From CAVTYH01 sp963738835 (lineage in GTDB: Bacteria; Planctomycetota; Planctomycetia; Pirellulales; JADZDJ01), in assembly GCA_963738835.1 (NCBI GenBank), contig CAVTYH010000002.1:310001-374000 (forward strand): a DNA stretch of 64,000 bases. The letters are read 5' to 3'. Below the pieces are notes generated by a model that saw only the letters and a list, made by a program, of their open reading frames with translations, was not told the DNA's origin and ran no database searches. The position numbers were made by a program, and so were the translations under genes. Positions 40,097 to 50,167 of this stretch are shown piece after piece (the first letter of the stretch is position 1; every line of letters begins with the position of its first letter).

Positions 40097-40580
40097 CAAG
40101 TATCGTTCCAAAATCCGCCGACTTTGACGGTCCAGAGCGCTGGTGTCGGGAATCAAGTAATGGATGCCATGCGCAGTCGATGACCATCGCCCGCGTCGTG
40201 TCGAGACGGCGGACATCTTCTTCCGATTTGAGCACGAATTTGGTTCGGCCACGATCGGTCTCGACTTCCCATTCACATGGATCGGTCTGCAGCGAGACGC
40301 CAAGAATGCGGCGGATTTGCGGCAGAAACTCGCGCTGGGCCAACTCCGCTTCCAAAATGCTGCGGACCGCTGCCGGCAACTGCGATAAATCGTCGATCCA
40401 CGCCAGTTCACGGCCTTCGGCACTCACCAGCGACAGGCTGTGCTGCGGATCGGAGATTGGAAACCCACGCACCGGCGTCACGCCAACATGCCGCGTGCCA
40501 TTGGCTTCAACCAACACCAGCTTTCCGAAAGCATCGTGCTCTAATTGGACATCGTTTGTTGCGGGAAATACTCGGTTCAT
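40094..40580 (-). CDS. DUF1854 protein of the cyanophycin locus, one frameshift
   Basis: 161 residues after removing one base near 40175. The end then reads HGIHYLIPDTSALDRQSRR, as in DUF1854; the body includes RGFPISDPQHSLSLV and LAQREFLPQIRRIL. DUF1854 proteins occur beside an ABC exporter and cyanophycin synthetase in several bacteria and are annotated as cyanophycin-associated. It lies 4 nt downstream of the exporter gene, and cphA is close by on the opposite strand, so the association holds here. Molecular role unknown. Confidence 0.82.
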
Positions 40581-40584
40581 TTCG

Positions 40585-42938
40585 TTAAACGCCGATGCCG
40601 TGGGTTAGTTCCATCTGGGCATTATGCAGCCGCGCATAGGCGCCCATCTGATCGTGCAACAACTCTGCATGCTTCCCGATTTGGGCAATGTGACCCCGTT
40701 CCACGACAACCAGCCGATCGGCCTTGCGCAGGGTACTGAGTCGATGCGCGATGGCAATGGTCGTGCGGCCCTGGATCAGATTATCTAGCGCAACTGAATT
40801 TCGCGTTCCGTTTCCGTATCGACCGAAGAGGTCGCTTCGTCGAGGATCAGAATTCGCGGATCGATCAGCAAGGCTCGCGCAATCGAAATGCGCTGCCGCT
40901 CGCCGCCAGAAAGCGACTGGCCGCGCTCGCCGACCAGCGAGTCGTAGCCATCGGGCAAATGTAAAATAAATTCGTGTGCGCGCGCGGCACGGGCGGCGGC
41001 AACAATCTCTGCTCTCGTGGCCTCCGGCCGGCCGTATGCAATGTTTTCGGCAATCGTGCCATAAAACAAAAACGGATCCTGCAGCACGATGCCGATGTTT
41101 TTGCGGTACTCTTGCACCGGATACGATCGGATATCGACGCCATCGACCAGAATCGATCCCTGGGCCACGTCGAAGAACCGGCAAATCAAATTAATCAACG
41201 TGCTCTTGCCGGCGCCGGTGGGACCCACCAGGCCGATCATCTCGCCCGATTCGATTTTCAAATTGATTCCGTGCAGCACTTCGCGCGTGCCGTATTTGAA
41301 TCGCACGCCGCGCATCTCGATCTGGCCTTTCACCCGGCCCGGATGAACTGGCTTCACGGGCTCGGGGACGCTGGGCACGCGATCGAGGATTTCAAACAGC
41401 CGATGCGCGCTCGCGGCTGCTTTTTGCGTGCTGTACACGATGCGCAACATCGATTCGAGCTTGGCATAAAACCGGCCGATCGCGCCGACGAACAAAGTCA
41501 GCACGCCGATCGTGATTTCGTCGTGGAAAATTTCCCAAACGCCAAAGGCCCAAACGGCCAAGAGGCCCAACTCGGTAAGCAGGCCGATGATGGGGCCGAA
41601 GAAAGACCAAATGACGTTGAGCCCGTCGTTGATGCTCAACAGATGCTGATTGGCGCGGTTGAATCGCTCCACCTCGCGATTTTCCTGGGCAAAGGCTTTA
41701 ACCACCCGGATGCCGGGAATGGTATCGGCCAGCACGCTGCTCAAGTGAGCAGTGGCGACCGCCGATTGATCGAAACCGTGCCGCAGCCGACGCCGCACGC
41801 CATACGCCAGCCAGAAGATGATCGGAAATGTCACCAGCGTGATCAGCGCCAACCGCGGGCTGATAAATAGCAGCATCGCTGCGGCCATGATAATCATCAC
41901 CGCGTCGCCAACAAAATCGATCAGGCTGACCGAAAGATAGATGCAGATTCGATCGGTGTCGTTGCTGATGCGCGACATCAAATCGCCGGTGCGCTTGCCG
42001 CCGAAGAACTCCAACGATAACTGTTGCAGATGCTCATAGGATCGAGTGCGCAGATCGCTTGCAATTCGCTCGCTGAGCCACGAGCTGACATAAAGCCGAC
42101 CCCAATTCAGTAACCATGCCACGATCGCCGAGCCAAATAATCCGGCCAAATACCAACAGGCAACTTGCGCCGACACAGGTTCTCCCTTGAACCTCTGCAC
42201 TAACATGTTCATCAACGGCATCGTCAAATACAGCGGAATGAGCGATGCGGCAGTACCAGCAAATGTCAGCAGCAACACCAAGACGATTGTCACCGCGCGC
42301 GGCTTGGCAAACGCCAATAATCGAAACAGTGACGAAACCGGCGGTGGCGGCGCTTGCGCCGAACACGCGGCACAGACGCCGTTCTCGCTGGTGATCACTT
42401 CGCCGCAGCTCGGGCACACCGTTGGCAGCGCTTCGGCCACATCGGCTCCGGCGCGCCGCAATTTCAGCATCGTCCAACGCGCTTCGAATCCTCTGGCAAA
42501 TGCACTGCATGCCTGCGTGTATCGCCAATGAGCTAAACGGCGAGTCGGACTAACCAACTCCAAAGTGCCCAGGCCCGTATGTTCGGTGGTCTGTAATTCC
42601 AAGTCGGGCGACAGATTCCAACTTTGCCAGCCAGTCGGATGGCCATTGGTGGCTGCTTCTGGGGCGACATCCGATTTTGTCGAACCATCGACTCTGTTCA
42701 CATCGCCGACGATTGTCTTGAGCGATGCTTCTGATTCATCGGAAGAAAAGGCCAACAACCGGCGATCGGTCAGCGCCACCAACCCGGTGGCAAACTGTAG
42801 TGTGCGATTCAGGTCCGGCTGGAACCAACCGACGAGGGTTTCGTCGATAGCCAATTGACCGGCTAGGCGCTCGCCACGGTTCGGCCAGCGTATTCCAAGG
42901 TTCGCGGTTGTAGTCCAAGGTTTGCTCCGGCAACACAA
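40585..42938 (-). CDS. Cyanophycin-associated ABC exporter with N-terminal zinc-ribbon domain, one frameshift
   Basis: Type I ABC exporter half-transporter (membrane plus ATPase), 784 residues after restoring one base near 40795 (IQLALDNLIQGRTT). Residues 1-160 are a PH-like region (VALTDRRLLAF), 170-190 a zinc ribbon (CPSCGEVITSENGVCAAC), then six membrane helices (SYEHLQQLSLEFF, GDLMSRISNDTDR), and the ATPase with GPTGAGKST, LSGGERQ and LILDEAT. Its N-terminus is uncertain: an overlapping frame to 43035 (GTG) may hold the true start. Neighbouring DUF1854 and cphA suggest a role with cyanophycin or its breakdown products; the transported substrate is unknown. Confidence 0.85.
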
Positions 42939-43068
42939 CGATCCAAAAATGAATAAAGTCGGCCAACCACCTTCGGGCTAGAGACGTAATCCGTAAGGCC
43001 TGGTCGTTTGACCCACGAATCGAACCAGGCGTCACATTTTATCTGACCTGGAACATTAACTGCAGACC

Positions 43069-43188
43069 ATGCGAGTCGCTCCCTCTATGACTGGCCAGAT
43101 TGGTCCGAAGTTTGCATTGATACCCTACCAACCTGAAACGGGCGGGCTGATGTCGTCGTCTTACACGGCCTCTGGCATCGGCAACTGA
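43069..43188 (+). CDS. 39-residue small ORF candidate
   Basis: ATG 43069 to TGA 43186-43188. It contains MTGQIGPKFALIPYQ; the stop is directly followed by the stem of an intrinsic terminator, as expected for a tiny transcription unit. A similar block TGKIGPKVALM occurs 150-200 bases downstream in another short frame, with differences mostly at third codon positions. No strong Shine-Dalgarno was found. Function unknown. Confidence 0.4.
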   Translation: MRVAPSMTGQIGPKFALIPYQPETGGLMSSSYTASGIGN

Positions 43189-43236
43189 CCGGCTCTACGC
43201 TGTGAGTCAAGGCCAGTAGAGCCGGCTCGTTTTTCG
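43189..43236 (+). terminator. Intrinsic terminator
   Basis: CCGGCTCTAC (43189-43198) pairs with GTAGAGCCGG (43216-43225), followed by CTCGTTTTTCG. It lies in the cyanophycin intergenic region, directly after a small ORF. Confidence 0.8.
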
Positions 43237-43259
43237 TTCAAAAACCTAATAAGAACCCT

Positions 43260-43498
43260 GTGAAATCCGACTTCTTGACTACAAAACCACGAAGATTAGC
43301 ATATCATGGTCAACAAAATGGACGGCGTGGTATAGGCGAAACAGGAAAAATTGGACCGAAAGTCGCCTTGATGCAAGAGGTTTTGAGCCGAATTGTGACG
43401 AAGTTCACCTGCGTTCATACGAACATTATGGGATCCAGAAGGCGGTGAAGAGCGCCGCTAAAATGATGGCGCTGCGCTGTAAGATTCGCGACAGTTAA
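43260..43498 (+). CDS. Possible second small ORF, frameshifted
   Basis: A frame from GTG 43260 carries TGKIGPKVALMQ; a one-base shift near 43378 would lead into RGFEPNCDEVHLRSYEHYG and AAKMMALRCKIRDS, ending TAA at 43496-43498. Supported only by the TG-x-IGPK-x-AL motif shared with the preceding small ORF and by the general frequency of one-base indels in this window. No family recognised; could equally be non-coding. Confidence 0.3.
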
Positions 43499-43988
43499 AG
43501 GTACACCCAAGGAGAGTCGAGTCGGAAATTCGACGGAAACTTGACATCGGTTTATGCGTCCAGCCTCGCAGGGTTCTGAACGGGAATCGCGACGATTCCT
43601 CCCACCAATTCTGAACCCGCATTGGAATCGAAGTCAGGCATGGAGGTGATGTGGAAAGTAACGGTAATTCAACCGCACGAGTTCAATAACCTGTGTTGTC
43701 TGTTTTTTTCGTTTTAACGTTGGGTAGACCCCCATGTCACAAATTGCGTGGTTGGTAAGGTCACGGCCCGCGGGTTCGCTCGGTTTGTTCGGATTGTGCT
43801 TTATCTAGCGAGCGATGATCCGGGCTGTGATGCAAAACCGATACCTATAGGAACAACCTGCTTGCAGTTCTAGTCATAATAATCAGTAGAGCCGCTGATC
43901 GGGTCGCCGGGGCCGGCGGCGGATCTCGCCCAACAACCAATCCCAGGCTTTCGCTGCCGCCAATAGCGAGCAGAGAAGTGGCTGACCT

Positions 43989-46793
43989 ATGCAAATTCGG
44001 AAGGTGCAAAATTTACGTGGTCCGAACATTTGGGCCAACTTCCCGGTGCTGGAAGCTTGGGTCGATCTGGGTGCGCTGAAAGACAGCGCCTCGGACGAGT
44101 TGCCGGGCTTCAACGAGCGGCTGAAAAGTTGGTTGCCCTCGCTGGTGGAACATCGATGCAGCGTCGGCGAGCGGGGTGGATTCTTCGAACGGCTCCGCCG
44201 CGGCACATATCTTGCGCACATTCTGGAACACGTGGTGTTGGAATTGCAGACATTGGCCGGCAGCGACGTCGGCTTTGGCCGGACGCGCGAATCGAACGAA
44301 GACGGCGTCTACAAAGTCGCCCTCGAATACGATGAAGAGTCGCTGTGCCGCGCCGCCTTGGAAGCAGGTCGCGAATTGTGCCTAGCCGCAGTGAACGATC
44401 AGCCATTTGACGTTCCCGCAACGGTCAAAAATCTGCGTGCCTTGTACGAGAATGCCCGCTTGGGCCCCAGCACCGGCGCGATTGTCGCGGCGGCAAAAGC
44501 GCGCGGCATCCCGTGGCGGCGATTGAACGAAGGCAGTTTGATTCAATTCGGCTGGGGCTCGAAACAACGGCGCATCATCGCCTCAGAAACCGATCGCACG
44601 CCGGCGATGGCCGAGATGATCGCCCAAGACAAAGAGCTGACCCGCTCGCTGCTTCGCGGTGTGGCCTTGCCGGTGCCGGAAGGCCGACCGGTCGAAAGTG
44701 CGGCCGATGCTTGGGAAGCCGCTCAGGAAATTGGTTTGCCCGTGGTCGTCAAGCCGCAGTACGGCAATCAAGGCCGCGGTGTGGCGACGAATCTTCGCTC
44801 TCAAGAGCAGGTCGTGGCTGCTTATGCCGCGGCTCGCGAAGAAGGCAAAAGCATTATCGTCGAAAAGCACGCCACCGGCGGCGATTATCGCCTGCTGGTC
44901 ATCGGCGACAAAATGATCGCCGCCGCTTCGCGCAAGCCGGCACAGGTAGTCGGCGATGGGAAGCACTCAATTCAGCAGTTGGTGGATGAGGTGAACCGCG
45001 ATCCGCGTCGCGGCGAAGATCACGCCACCTGCTTAAGCAAAATTCCGCTCGATGCCGTTTCGCTGGGCGTCTTGACCGAGCAGGGCTTCACGCTCGATTC
45101 GGTACCGCCTGACGACCAAATCGTTTTGATTCGTCGCAATGCGAATCTGAGCACCGGCGGAACTGCGGCCGACATCACCGAATCCGTCCATCCTGAAGTC
45201 TCCGCTCGGGCCATCGAAGCGGCTCGGATGGTCGGATTGGATGTCGCCGGCGTCGACGTGGTTTGCGACGACATCGGCCGCCCACTGGAATCGCAAGGCG
45301 GCGTGATTGTCGAAGTGAACGCCGCTCCCGGTTTGCGGATGCACTTGCAGCCGTCCTCCGGCCAAGCACGCCCGGTGGGCGAAGCCATCGTCGCTACGAT
45401 GTTTGCCGAAGGTCAGACCGGCCGCATCCCGGTCGTGTCGGTCACCGGCGTGAATGGCAAGACGACCACGAATCGGTTCATCTCCCACATCATTCGTCAA
45501 ACCGGTCGCAAAGTGGGCATGACTTGCACCGAGGGAATTTACGTGGACGATCGTCGGCTTGAAACCGGCGATTGCAGCGGTCCACAAAGCGCGCAAAAGC
45601 TGCTGATGAACCCCAGCGTCGATGCCGTTGTACTGGAAACTGCGCGCGGCGGAATCCTCCGGGCCGGTTTGGCGTTCGATCGTTGCGACGTGGCCGTGGT
45701 CACGAACATCGGCGAAGGTGACCATTTGGGATTGAACGACATCGAAACACTCGATCGGCTGGCCCGCGTGAAGCGCGTGCCGGTCGAAGCCGTGTCGAAA
45801 GAAGGCACAGCAGTGCTGAACGCCGCCGATCCGCTGGTGGTGGATATGGCCAGGTTCTGCCCCGGCAAAGTGCTGTTTTTTGCCATCGATCCAGAGAACT
45901 CGGTGATCGCAAAACATTGTGCCGCTGGTGGTCGGGCCGTTGTGGTGCGCGATGAGATCATCACGCTGGTCGAAGGCAGCCGTGAAATGCCGCTGGTGTC
46001 GGTCGATCGGGTGCCGATTACGCATGATGGCCGTGTCGGATTCCAGATCGAAAACACTTTGGCCGCCGTCGGCGCCGCGTGGAGCTTGGGACTGGCTCGT
46101 GAGGTGATTCGCGCTGGTCTGGAATCGTTCGCTGCTGATATCGATCACGTGCCAGGCCGCTTCAATCTGCTGGAAGTCAATGGGGCAGCGGTGGTGGTCG
46201 ATTACGGCCACAACACCTCGTCGCTGATGGCAATGCTCGATGCCTTGAAAGCTTTCCCACATGAACAGCGAATTGCGGTTTACACGGCTGCCGGCGATCG
46301 ACGCGACTGCGACATGGTTCGCCAGGGCGAATTGCTGGGCCATGCTTTCGATCGAGTGATCCTCTATGAAGATCATTACGTGCGCGGCCGACAGCCGGGC
46401 GAAATTATGGCGCGGTTCCGCGAAGGCATGAAGCAAGGCCGCCGCGTGGAATACATTCAAGAGGTGTACGGCGCGGTGAAAGCGATTGAAGCTGCACTTT
46501 CGACATTGCAACCGGGCGATTTGGTGCTGCTGCAGGCCGATACGATTGACGAGACGGTTGATTATGTGCGGCGCTATTTGGCCACGCATAAAGCCACGGC
46601 CCGGCAAATTAGTTTGCAAGAGGCCATCACAACGGCGCCGGTGCCGACGCCAGCGATCATGCCGCTGCCAATTCTGGACGCTGCAACCGTGGCCAAAGAA
46701 CGGGCCATCACGCATGTCGGGACCGAACCGCAGCCGGCGCGTAGCGGCAGCCTTCGCAGGCTAGTGACCATCAACATCAACGAACAATGTTAG
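43989..46793 (+). CDS. cphA: Cyanophycin synthetase
   Basis: 934 residues, normal size for CphA1. Makes the Asp/Arg polymer cyanophycin from aspartate, arginine and ATP. An N-terminal domain (1-160) contains HILEHVVLELQ, in the region of the primer-generating site described for CphA1; an ATP-grasp domain follows (about 165-475; VVVKPQYGNQGRGV, GGVIVEVNAAPGLRMHL); the Mur-ligase-like domain has an intact P-loop GVNGKTTTNR (about 485) and HNTSSLMAML. The intact P-loop favours CphA1 over CphA2. The gene is unbroken. It is followed by its own terminator; no cyanophycinase is in the window. Confidence 0.96.
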   Translation: MQIRKVQNLRGPNIWANFPVLEAWVDLGALKDSASDELPGFNERLKSWLPSLVEHRCSVGERGGFFERLRRGTYLAHILEHVVLELQTLAGSDVGFGRTRESNEDGVYKVALEYDEESLCRAALEAGRELCLAAVNDQPFDVPATVKNLRALYENARLGPSTGAIVAAAKARGIPWRRLNEGSLIQFGWGSKQRRIIASETDRTPAMAEMIAQDKELTRSLLRGVALPVPEGRPVESAADAWEAAQEIGLPVVVKPQYGNQGRGVATNLRSQEQVVAAYAAAREEGKSIIVEKHATGGDYRLLVIGDKMIAAASRKPAQVVGDGKHSIQQLVDEVNRDPRRGEDHATCLSKIPLDAVSLGVLTEQGFTLDSVPPDDQIVLIRRNANLSTGGTAADITESVHPEVSARAIEAARMVGLDVAGVDVVCDDIGRPLESQGGVIVEVNAAPGLRMHLQPSSGQARPVGEAIVATMFAEGQTGRIPVVSVTGVNGKTTTNRFISHIIRQTGRKVGMTCTEGIYVDDRRLETGDCSGPQSAQKLLMNPSVDAVVLETARGGILRAGLAFDRCDVAVVTNIGEGDHLGLNDIETLDRLARVKRVPVEAVSKEGTAVLNAADPLVVDMARFCPGKVLFFAIDPENSVIAKHCAAGGRAVVVRDEIITLVEGSREMPLVSVDRVPITHDGRVGFQIENTLAAVGAAWSLGLAREVIRAGLESFAADIDHVPGRFNLLEVNGAAVVVDYGHNTSSLMAMLDALKAFPHEQRIAVYTAAGDRRDCDMVRQGELLGHAFDRVILYEDHYVRGRQPGEIMARFREGMKQGRRVEYIQEVYGAVKAIEAALSTLQPGDLVLLQADTIDETVDYVRRYLATHKATARQISLQEAITTAPVPTPAIMPLPILDAATVAKERAITHVGTEPQPARSGSLRRLVTININEQC

Positions 46794-46819
46794 CCCCGGC
46801 CGGACGGCCAGGGCTTTTT
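46792..46819 (+). terminator. Intrinsic terminator of cphA
   Basis: AGCCCCGGCC pairs with GGCCAGGGCT (one mismatch) around GGAC, followed by TTTTG, starting within the cphA stop codon. Confidence 0.88.
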
Positions 46820-46949
46820 GTTGCGCGTTACTGGCTCTGCCTTGAATGGCCACTGCAGAATGTACAAAGTACACTACAACAGGCGAGGCGATTAGCAACT
46901 AATTCCCTCGCGCCGTGAAGGCTCAGGCAACCATTCACCAACCCGTCTC

Positions 46950-47678
46950 ATGCCTGCCATCCTCGCACCTCATCGCCAGCTTTTGCTCCATCTCGATGGC
47001 ATTGGCAAGACCTATCAGATGGGCGAAGTCTCCGTCGAAGTGCTCAAACACATCGATCTGCAGATTTACAGCCGTGAGTTGCTGGTGATGGTCGGCCCTA
47101 GCGGCTCGGGAAAAACGACCATGCTGAATCTGATCGGCGGATTAGATACACCAACGGTCGGGCAAGTGTGGTATCGAGAAAAGGATATTTCCGATGCCAG
47201 CCCGCGCGAGCTGACGAAATACCGCCGTGAAACCATCGGCTTTGTGTTTCAGTTTTACAATCTCGTCCCCAATCTTACTGCCCGCGAGAACGTGATGGTC
47301 GGCACCGAGATCAGCTCTCATCCGATGGATGTCGATGAAGTGCTGCAACTTGTTGGCTTGGTCGATCGCGCCGATCATTTTCCGGCTCAACTTTCCGGCG
47401 GCGAGCAGCAGCGCGTGGCCATTGCGCGGGCCTTGGCGAAGAATCCGGAACTCTTGTTGTGCGATGAGCCGACCGGGGCGCTGGACTTTGAAACCGGAAA
47501 AAAAGTGCTGCGACTTTTGGTTGATTTGAAAAATCGGCTGGGCAAAACCATCATGATCATCACCCACAATGCGGCGATTGCCGGGATCGCCGATCGCATT
47601 ATCCGTTTGCGCAGCGGTCAGATTGTAGAGATCCACGACAATCCGCTCCCGGTGCCGCCGGAGCAGATTGTATGGTAG
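46950..47678 (+). CDS. LolD/MacB-type ABC transporter ATPase
   Basis: 242 residues. Walker A GPSGSGKTT, Q-loop in FVFQFYNLVPNL, signature LSGGEQQR, Walker B LLLCDEPTGALD, and H-loop ITHNAAI. Energises the FtsX-type permease that follows after the sensor kinase gene; together with the HlyD-like adaptor it forms a MacAB/Lol-like export set. The gene is intact and starts with ATG 46950. Confidence 0.9.
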   Translation: MPAILAPHRQLLLHLDGIGKTYQMGEVSVEVLKHIDLQIYSRELLVMVGPSGSGKTTMLNLIGGLDTPTVGQVWYREKDISDASPRELTKYRRETIGFVFQFYNLVPNLTARENVMVGTEISSHPMDVDEVLQLVGLVDRADHFPAQLSGGEQQRVAIARALAKNPELLLCDEPTGALDFETGKKVLRLLVDLKNRLGKTIMIITHNAAIAGIADRIIRLRSGQIVEIHDNPLPVPPEQIVW

Positions 47679-47904
47679 CTGGCCCGGCTAGACCGAAGTT
47701 CGCGGGCGCTGTTTTCAGAGGCGGCAATCGGCAATCAATTGAGGTAGAATGCTGTCCTCGCCGGAATCGTTTTTCCAGGCGGGAAGACAGTTCGAGTATC
47801 CAGGGCTGTTTGCTCGGTAATTTGTCAATAATCGTTCGACCGCGGCATCATGCCCGCGGACACGTCATATCGTCACCCATCGATCAGAATCGACCGGAAA
47901 TAAT

Positions 47905-50121
47905 ATGGCTTGGTCAGTAGCCCGCGGCGCGGCAATCGGATTTGGCATGGTGCTGCTGACGTTAATCGGCGGCGGCCTCATCTCGTTTCTGAACACTCAA
48001 CGGCTGCACGACCAAGACAATTCGGTCGCACACACTCACGAAGTGCTCACGGAGTTGGAAGGATTGGTATCCACTGTCAAGGACGCCGAAACCGGGCAGC
48101 GCGGATTCATCATTACCTGCGACGATCACTATCTGGAGCCGTACCACAATGCACTCGGCGAACTGCGTGCTCGACAAGAACACCTGAAGGCGCTAATTTC
48201 CGATAACCAGCCGCAAGCAGATCGGTTGCAGGCAATCGATCCCATTATTGCCGAACGGATATCGATCATGGAGCGCAATATCAATGTGCGCCGAGAAAAA
48301 GGTTTTGAGGCAGCCCAGCAAGATATCGTGGAGAGCGGCGGCAAGTGCTTGATGGATGACATTCGGCGGCGCGTGGACGACATGGAAGATGTCGAACGCA
48401 ATTTGCTCCGCGACCGTCGTGCTGAAGCCCAGAAAAACTACATCACTGCCCTCGTCGTGAACACCTTGGCGGTGATCGTTTCCGCCGGGGTGATGGCGGC
48501 GGCCTGGTACTTGATTCGCCGGGAGCTCCAGGGCCGCATTCGCGCAAATCAAAGGGCCAACGCGGAAAAAGAGCGTTTGCGGATCACGCTCACCAGCATC
48601 GGCGATGCCGTGATCGTCACCGACGCCGCCGGCCGCATGACGCTGATGAACCCGATAGCGGAACGATTGACCGGTTGGGGCTTCGAGGCGATCGGCAAAC
48701 CGCTCGGAGACATTTTCCACATTATCAATGAAAGCACGCGGGCCACCGTAGAGAGCCCGGTAGCTGTTGTGCTTCGGAAGGGTGCGATCGTTGGTCTGGC
48801 CAATCACACGGTGCTCATCAATAGGAATGGCGCGGAGATTCCGATTGACGACAGCGGTGCGCCTATTCGCGATGAAACAGGAAAAATCATCGGCGTCGTG
48901 CTGGTGTTCCGCGACATTACGCACCGCCGTGACGCAGAAATGGCTCAAGAACGGTGGAATCAAGAACTCCTCGAAGCCGGTCACAAGAAAGACCATTTTC
49001 TGGCGACGCTGGCGCACGAGTTGCGCAACCCGTTGGCCCCGCTCAGCAACGCCCTGGAACTGTGGCCGTCGATGGAAAGAAATCCCGTCGAAATGGAAAA
49101 ACTGCGGCAAATGATGGAGAGGCAAGTGCAGCAGATGATTCGGCTGATCGACGATTTGCTCGATATGTCGCGGATTACGCGGGGCAAAATTCAATTGCGC
49201 AAGCAGCCGGTCGATGTCACCACGCTGGTCAACGGCGCCTTGGAATCGGTCGGCCCTTTTATCCAAAAGTTTGATCACCGGCTCAGTATCGATTTACCCA
49301 AGCAACCGCTATACGTGGACGGCGATGTGGCCCGTCTGCTGCAAGTCATTTCCAACATTTTGCACAACGCGGCCAAATATACCGGTCGCAACGGCAAGAT
49401 TTGGGTCTCCGCAAAACGCGAACAGCACGAAGCCGTGATTCGCGTGCGCGACAACGGCCCCGGCATTCCAGCCGATATGCTGGCCCACATTTTCGACATG
49501 TTCACGCAAGTCGATCAGACTTTGGACCGCGCCCACGGTGGGCTTGGCATAGGGCTGACACTGGCCAAAACGCTAGTCGGACTGCATGGTGGAACCATCA
49601 TGGCTCACAGCGACGGGGCAGGGTGCGGCAGCGAATTCACGGTCCGCCTACCGGTGCTCGACTCAATCCATTCGCTGCCGATTTCAGACGCTGAAACCGA
49701 TAGCTCGTCGCGGGCCAGACTTTTACCGCGGCATCGTGTGTTGGTGGTCGATGATGTACAGGCCTCGGCCAAAACTTTGGCGCTGATGCTAAAAATGATC
49801 GGGCAGGACGTGGAAATTCGCAACGAAGGCGCCGCAGCACTGGAAGCAGCAGCCACCTACCAGCCAAGCGTCATTTTTCTTGATATTGGCATGCCGCAAA
49901 TGGACGGTTACGAAGTGGCTCGCCGGCTCCGGCAGCAACCCGGCTTGGCCGGGGTCACGTTAGTGGCGCTGACGGGCTACGGTCAAGACGATGACCGTCG
50001 GCGGGCCCTGGAGGCTGGTTTCAATTATCATTTGGTGAAGCCCGCCAGCATTGAGGCGTTAGAGCAAGTGCTGGCCATCGTCCCAACGGACCCGACGCCG
50101 GCCAATCAAGCGTCGACATAA
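47905..50121 (+). CDS. Hybrid sensor histidine kinase (CHASE3-PAS-HisKA-HATPase-REC)
   Basis: 738 residues. N-terminal helix (FGMVLLTLIGGGLISFL), CHASE3-type sensor (VKDAETGQRGFIIT), second helix near residue 190, PAS domain (LTSIGDAVIVTDAAGR), H-box LATLAHELRNPLAPLSN (His about 371), HATPase with DNGPGIPADM and GGLGIGLTLAK, then a receiver (VLVVDDVQ, Asp in VIFLDIGMP, Lys in HLVKPAS). It is embedded between the ATPase and permease genes of an export system, which suggests that it senses the same envelope signal. Confidence 0.9.
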   Translation: MAWSVARGAAIGFGMVLLTLIGGGLISFLNTQRLHDQDNSVAHTHEVLTELEGLVSTVKDAETGQRGFIITCDDHYLEPYHNALGELRARQEHLKALISDNQPQADRLQAIDPIIAERISIMERNINVRREKGFEAAQQDIVESGGKCLMDDIRRRVDDMEDVERNLLRDRRAEAQKNYITALVVNTLAVIVSAGVMAAAWYLIRRELQGRIRANQRANAEKERLRITLTSIGDAVIVTDAAGRMTLMNPIAERLTGWGFEAIGKPLGDIFHIINESTRATVESPVAVVLRKGAIVGLANHTVLINRNGAEIPIDDSGAPIRDETGKIIGVVLVFRDITHRRDAEMAQERWNQELLEAGHKKDHFLATLAHELRNPLAPLSNALELWPSMERNPVEMEKLRQMMERQVQQMIRLIDDLLDMSRITRGKIQLRKQPVDVTTLVNGALESVGPFIQKFDHRLSIDLPKQPLYVDGDVARLLQVISNILHNAAKYTGRNGKIWVSAKREQHEAVIRVRDNGPGIPADMLAHIFDMFTQVDQTLDRAHGGLGIGLTLAKTLVGLHGGTIMAHSDGAGCGSEFTVRLPVLDSIHSLPISDAETDSSSRARLLPRHRVLVVDDVQASAKTLALMLKMIGQDVEIRNEGAAALEAAATYQPSVIFLDIGMPQMDGYEVARRLRQQPGLAGVTLVALTGYGQDDDRRRALEAGFNYHLVKPASIEALEQVLAIVPTDPTPANQAST

Positions 50122-50167
50122 CGTAGAATTGTTGGGCAAATTCGACGTTCCAAATTCGGACTTTCCA

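Larger units (their letters stand above)
42939..43988. other. 1-kb divergent intergenic region of the cyanophycin locus
   Basis: Between the exporter (-) and cphA (+). It holds two short ORF candidates (43069-43188, 43260-43498) and an intrinsic terminator (43189-43236). Near 43645 a GGAGGTGAT Shine-Dalgarno-like site precedes GTG and a 12-codon frame (MESNGNSTARVQ). No clear cphA promoter was identified. Confidence 0.5.

Noticed and set aside
45033..46715. 560-codon open frame antisense to cphA
   Set aside because: A high-GC shadow of the intact cphA gene; no family motif, and the sense gene is certain.
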